From NCBI GenBank assembly GCA_018398765.1, contig JAHBMJ010000766.1:1-25000 (forward strand): a stretch of DNA of 25,000 nucleotides, read 5' to 3'. The translations under genes were made by a program, and so were the position numbers. Positions 22,626-25,000 of this stretch are shown here, one piece after another. Within the stretch, counting starts at the first letter, position 1. Each line of letters begins with the position of its first letter. Below the pieces are notes generated by a model that did no database searches, had not been told where the DNA came from, and saw nothing but the letters and a program-made list of their open reading frames with translations. The stretch comes from Chromera velia (taxonomy: Eukaryota > Sar > Chromeraceae).

Positions 22626-22800
22626 CCGAGTGTGCCTGTTGGCTGATCAACGTGCAGCTGGTGTAATTCAAATTCACATTGTGACGGCATTGAATGTGAC
22701 CGTATATGGCCGCCGCCTCAGGTGGTCAATGCAACATGCCACGCAGGTGTTTGCCAACACAGATAAAGTAGAATGTTGTGTTATTGGATTTGGATTATGA
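22626..22800 (+). CDS. Possible coding fragment at the border of the AT-rich island
   Basis: A plus-strand frame reads AAGVIQIHIVTALNVTVYGR and continues through RLRWSMQHATQVFANTDK to a TGA at 22798-22800. Its residue composition is more protein-like than its surroundings. No family is recognised, and no convincing start or acceptor is present apart from cccgag near 22630. It may be a remnant of a mobile element that occupies the AT-rich island. Confidence 0.2.
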
Positions 22801-23734
22801 TTTTTATACCAATAATCTACTAGATGATCTAGCTAATAATATGAAATGAAGCCCAGAATGAATTATAAATGTTTTCTATTAATTAAACCATGATTGTGCA
22901 TAGACTTTAACTTAGTAATAATAATAATAGAACCATCACAGTCCCTTAAACTAATCGGTATTTTGAAGTTTTTTTAAAAAATAAAAATTAAACTACAACT
23001 CCTATATATATTAGTAGTACCTAAGTACCTTAATACGATTTTTACTCGCATAATTTTAAAGTTTGTATGCCAGTGTGTGCAATTCACTATATGTCTAACC
23101 TACACGATTACAGGATTACATTATGTTCGGGGCCAGAGCCTTAGACGTGCATGTCAGTTATCTGACGTCCGCCTAAATGTTTAACTCCGTTTGAGCATTA
23201 ATTGAAAACTCTGGTAAAAAACCTATATAGACAATATAATCTAAATTATCTAAATTATGATAACAACAGCTTTTCAAGCACTGCCGTCACCATACAGTGC
23301 CATGGCTATGTATTAAGTGAAGTCGATAATTCATGTTTATCAATCTCTAGATCAATCTTATTAATTATCACCTAGATTATCACCATAATACTTATAGAAA
23401 TATTATGTGGTGTAGGCCTAGGTGTGGGCTACGATGTTAACTCAATTTGTTTAATAAGTAAAATTGTTCATAAAGATGATATCAATTCAGTATGCACACT
23501 GCAACGCACTGGCATGTCTGCCATGCAACACTAGAGGCAACATTGCATTCCATTTATGGAATCATAATATGGATGCTCAGCTAGAATCGTGAATGCCACT
23601 TAAGGGCTTTGATCTTCATGTAAAGCCGCTGAATAGACTCATTTGGAGCTCTGGGGTGGAGGCTCGTGCTCGTGCTAGAGCTTATGCTGGTTGCGACAAA
23701 AGTTTCTGTGAGTCCGGACTGTGAAAATTAAGCC
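22801..23734. repeat. Second AT-rich island, probable mobile-element remnant
   Basis: A sharp compositional change to AT-rich sequence containing taataataataata near 22915-22929 and tatatatatta near 23004-23014, with no microsatellite-laden pyrimidine blocks. No long open frame and no terminal repeats were found. It resembles the island at 10745-11650 in composition only. It may sit in an intron or between genes. Confidence 0.45.
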
Positions 23735-23950
23735 GTGACTCCGTCAAAAGAATACCAGTGGGCACTGGCATCGAACTGTAAAAAGCAGGACTTCAGAGGT
23801 GCAAAAATCGAAAAGGCGAAATCGATTGAATCAGCAAAGCAGGTAAGACGATTGTTCGACAAGTCGGGCGATGTGGGACATGAATGTGCTGCATGGTTAA
23901 AGCCATTGAATGACCTCAAATTTTGTGTCTACCTTGATCTGCTGGTTGTC
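23732..23950 (+). CDS. Possible coding fragment, unknown, plus strand
   Basis: After a TAA at 23729-23731 an open frame reads SKEYQWALASNCKKQDFRGA, then a Lys-rich KIEKAKSIESAKQ, then RRLFDKSGDVGHECAAWLKP before running antisense into the neighbouring minus-strand gene. The residue mix is protein-like up to ~23935 and becomes Leu/Ser/Cys-rich beyond, as expected for a shadow frame. CAG|GTAAGA near 23842 could be a donor. It is not recognised and may be part of the AT-rich island's element. Confidence 0.25.
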
Positions 23951-25000
23951 CTCCACTCTATTGCCCTCTTCCTCCACTTCAAGCACGATTTCCCCTGTCT
24001 CTGCCCCTTCCTTGGACCGAGCCTCGTCCTGTGTGTCTTCTGCTGCGTCTGCCTCATGCAGTCCGATTCTTCCAATGGGGTTCGGTGCTTCCTCTCCTTT
24101 CTCAAAAATGGACACGGGAGACGGGGTGAAGCCACGAAGGTTCGGTTTGACGCTCCACATTACTTCTACTACTTCATCTCCTTCCAGGATCTGATTCTTC
24201 ACCGGCTCCGCCTCGTTATCGATAAAGACCAAACGGTCAGAGAGGAAGGCGACTGTATTGGCCATTGTTGTCTCATCAACTTCAAGGAAAGGCCATTTCT
24301 TTTGGAACTGCAACCAGTTGAGCTTTGTCAGCTTCACTCTCTTTCCCTGGATCAACGACGGATCATCCTTCCCTTCCTGTGCCCCCACACGAACCACAGT
24401 ACCCTTTACCCCCCCCTTTTTTTCCTGCTCGATCTTGAACGGTCTACTGAGGACGAATTCAAGAAACTCCTTATCCTCCTCCTCCTCAGTCACCTCATAT
24501 TCAACAAAGTTCTCAAATGCATAAGGCTCTTTGCACCTCACAACTTCAAATCTCTTGTTCCCTCCCTTGGACCCTCTGGTTGTGTCTGATGTCCCACACG
24601 ATGCCCCCTTCTCCCTCTGCTGACACCCAATCTTCTGGGTCCATCCCGAAATGCCTGAAGGAAAGTCCAGATTCATTAGCAGATATCCTTTCTTGTCCCC
24701 CTGTTTGACGTACGTCTGCAGCTTCACGAGAGTGCTCCCGCTGGGCAAAGAAACCCACCTGCATGCATGTATTGATTGAATAAGTCAGACCTCAGTATGT
24801 ACATGTATAGATACACGTATATGCATGCTGTACATGCATGCGTGCATGCAGTGGAGTGGGGTAAAGAAAGAAAAGAAAGAGACCCACCCCAATGCTGTGT
24901 CCATCTCCAGCTTCGTGACCTTGAAGATCACCGCGGTGGCCCATGCTGTGCCCTTGAAGGTTTCTGGCTCGAGTTTGGGGTCGAGGAAGGCTCTCATCTT
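23897..25000 (-). CDS. Partial gene for an unrecognised acidic-tailed protein; continues past the right edge
   Basis: The exon at 25000-24888 (5' end outside the window or ATG at 24997) reads MRAFLDPKLEPETFKGTAWA, then AVIFKVTKLEMDTALG. It joins in phase 2 across intron 24759-24887 to exon 24758-23897, giving GWVSLPSGSTLVKLQTYVKQ. The second exon is open for 286 codons to TAA at 23897-23899. It includes RFEVVRCKEPYAFENFVEYE, a run of Glu, FVLSRPFKIEQEKKGG, LIQGKRVKLTKLNWLQF and WPFLEVDETTMANTVAFLSD. It ends in a Glu-rich segment (ETGEIVLEVEEEGN). No family is recognised. The real exon may end earlier at ATCAAG|GTAGAC near 23930, so the C-terminus is uncertain. The intron holds a tgcatg-rich run near its acceptor. 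Confidence 0.65.

Overview
This is nuclear DNA of a eukaryote. Four multi-exon gene models can be assembled by hand: exons are short, introns follow GT-AG, and codon phase is conserved across the junctions. Intron sense strands are strongly C/T-rich, microsatellites are abundant, and a decayed LTR retrotransposon lies at the left end. The clearest gene encodes NME7, a protein of ciliary axonemes and centrosomal microtubule nucleation, so the organism should have a flagellated stage. Near-balanced GC, pyrimidine-rich introns and abundant Ty3/gypsy debris would suit a free-living protist or alga such as a chromerid. That taxonomic guess rests on overall character only.

Layout. 1-4235: broken Ty3/gypsy chromovirus pol (protease, reverse transcriptase, RNase H, integrase, chromodomain), with a ~231-base insertion in the RT/RNase H junction. 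4236-6105: non-coding debris with a long hairpin, a 56-codon minus-strand ORF, and a GC-rich block ending in T18. 6106-10039: plus-strand eight-exon gene of unknown function (model 320 aa), one intron of which holds a ~530-base homopyrimidine tract. 10068-10690: degenerate ~40-base minisatellite, followed by an AT-rich island to ~11650. 11982-16120: complete ten-exon minus-strand NME7 gene (model 375 aa). 16121-16829: divergent intergenic region. 16830-17815: plus-strand three-exon gene for a 107-aa secreted protein with two EF-hands. 17816-22625: alternating purine and pyrimidine blocks with several candidate minus-strand exons. 22626-23730: second AT-rich island. 23897-25000: minus-strand unknown gene running off the right edge.

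The genes do not form an operon or an obvious pathway. NME7 and the EF-hand gene are head to head across 709 bases and could share regulatory DNA. The most unusual features are the way microsatellites merge into splice sites (one NME7 intron is almost wholly microsatellite), the in-frame, stop-free last intron of the unknown gene, and the unassigned minus-strand exons between 18.7 and 22.4 kb.
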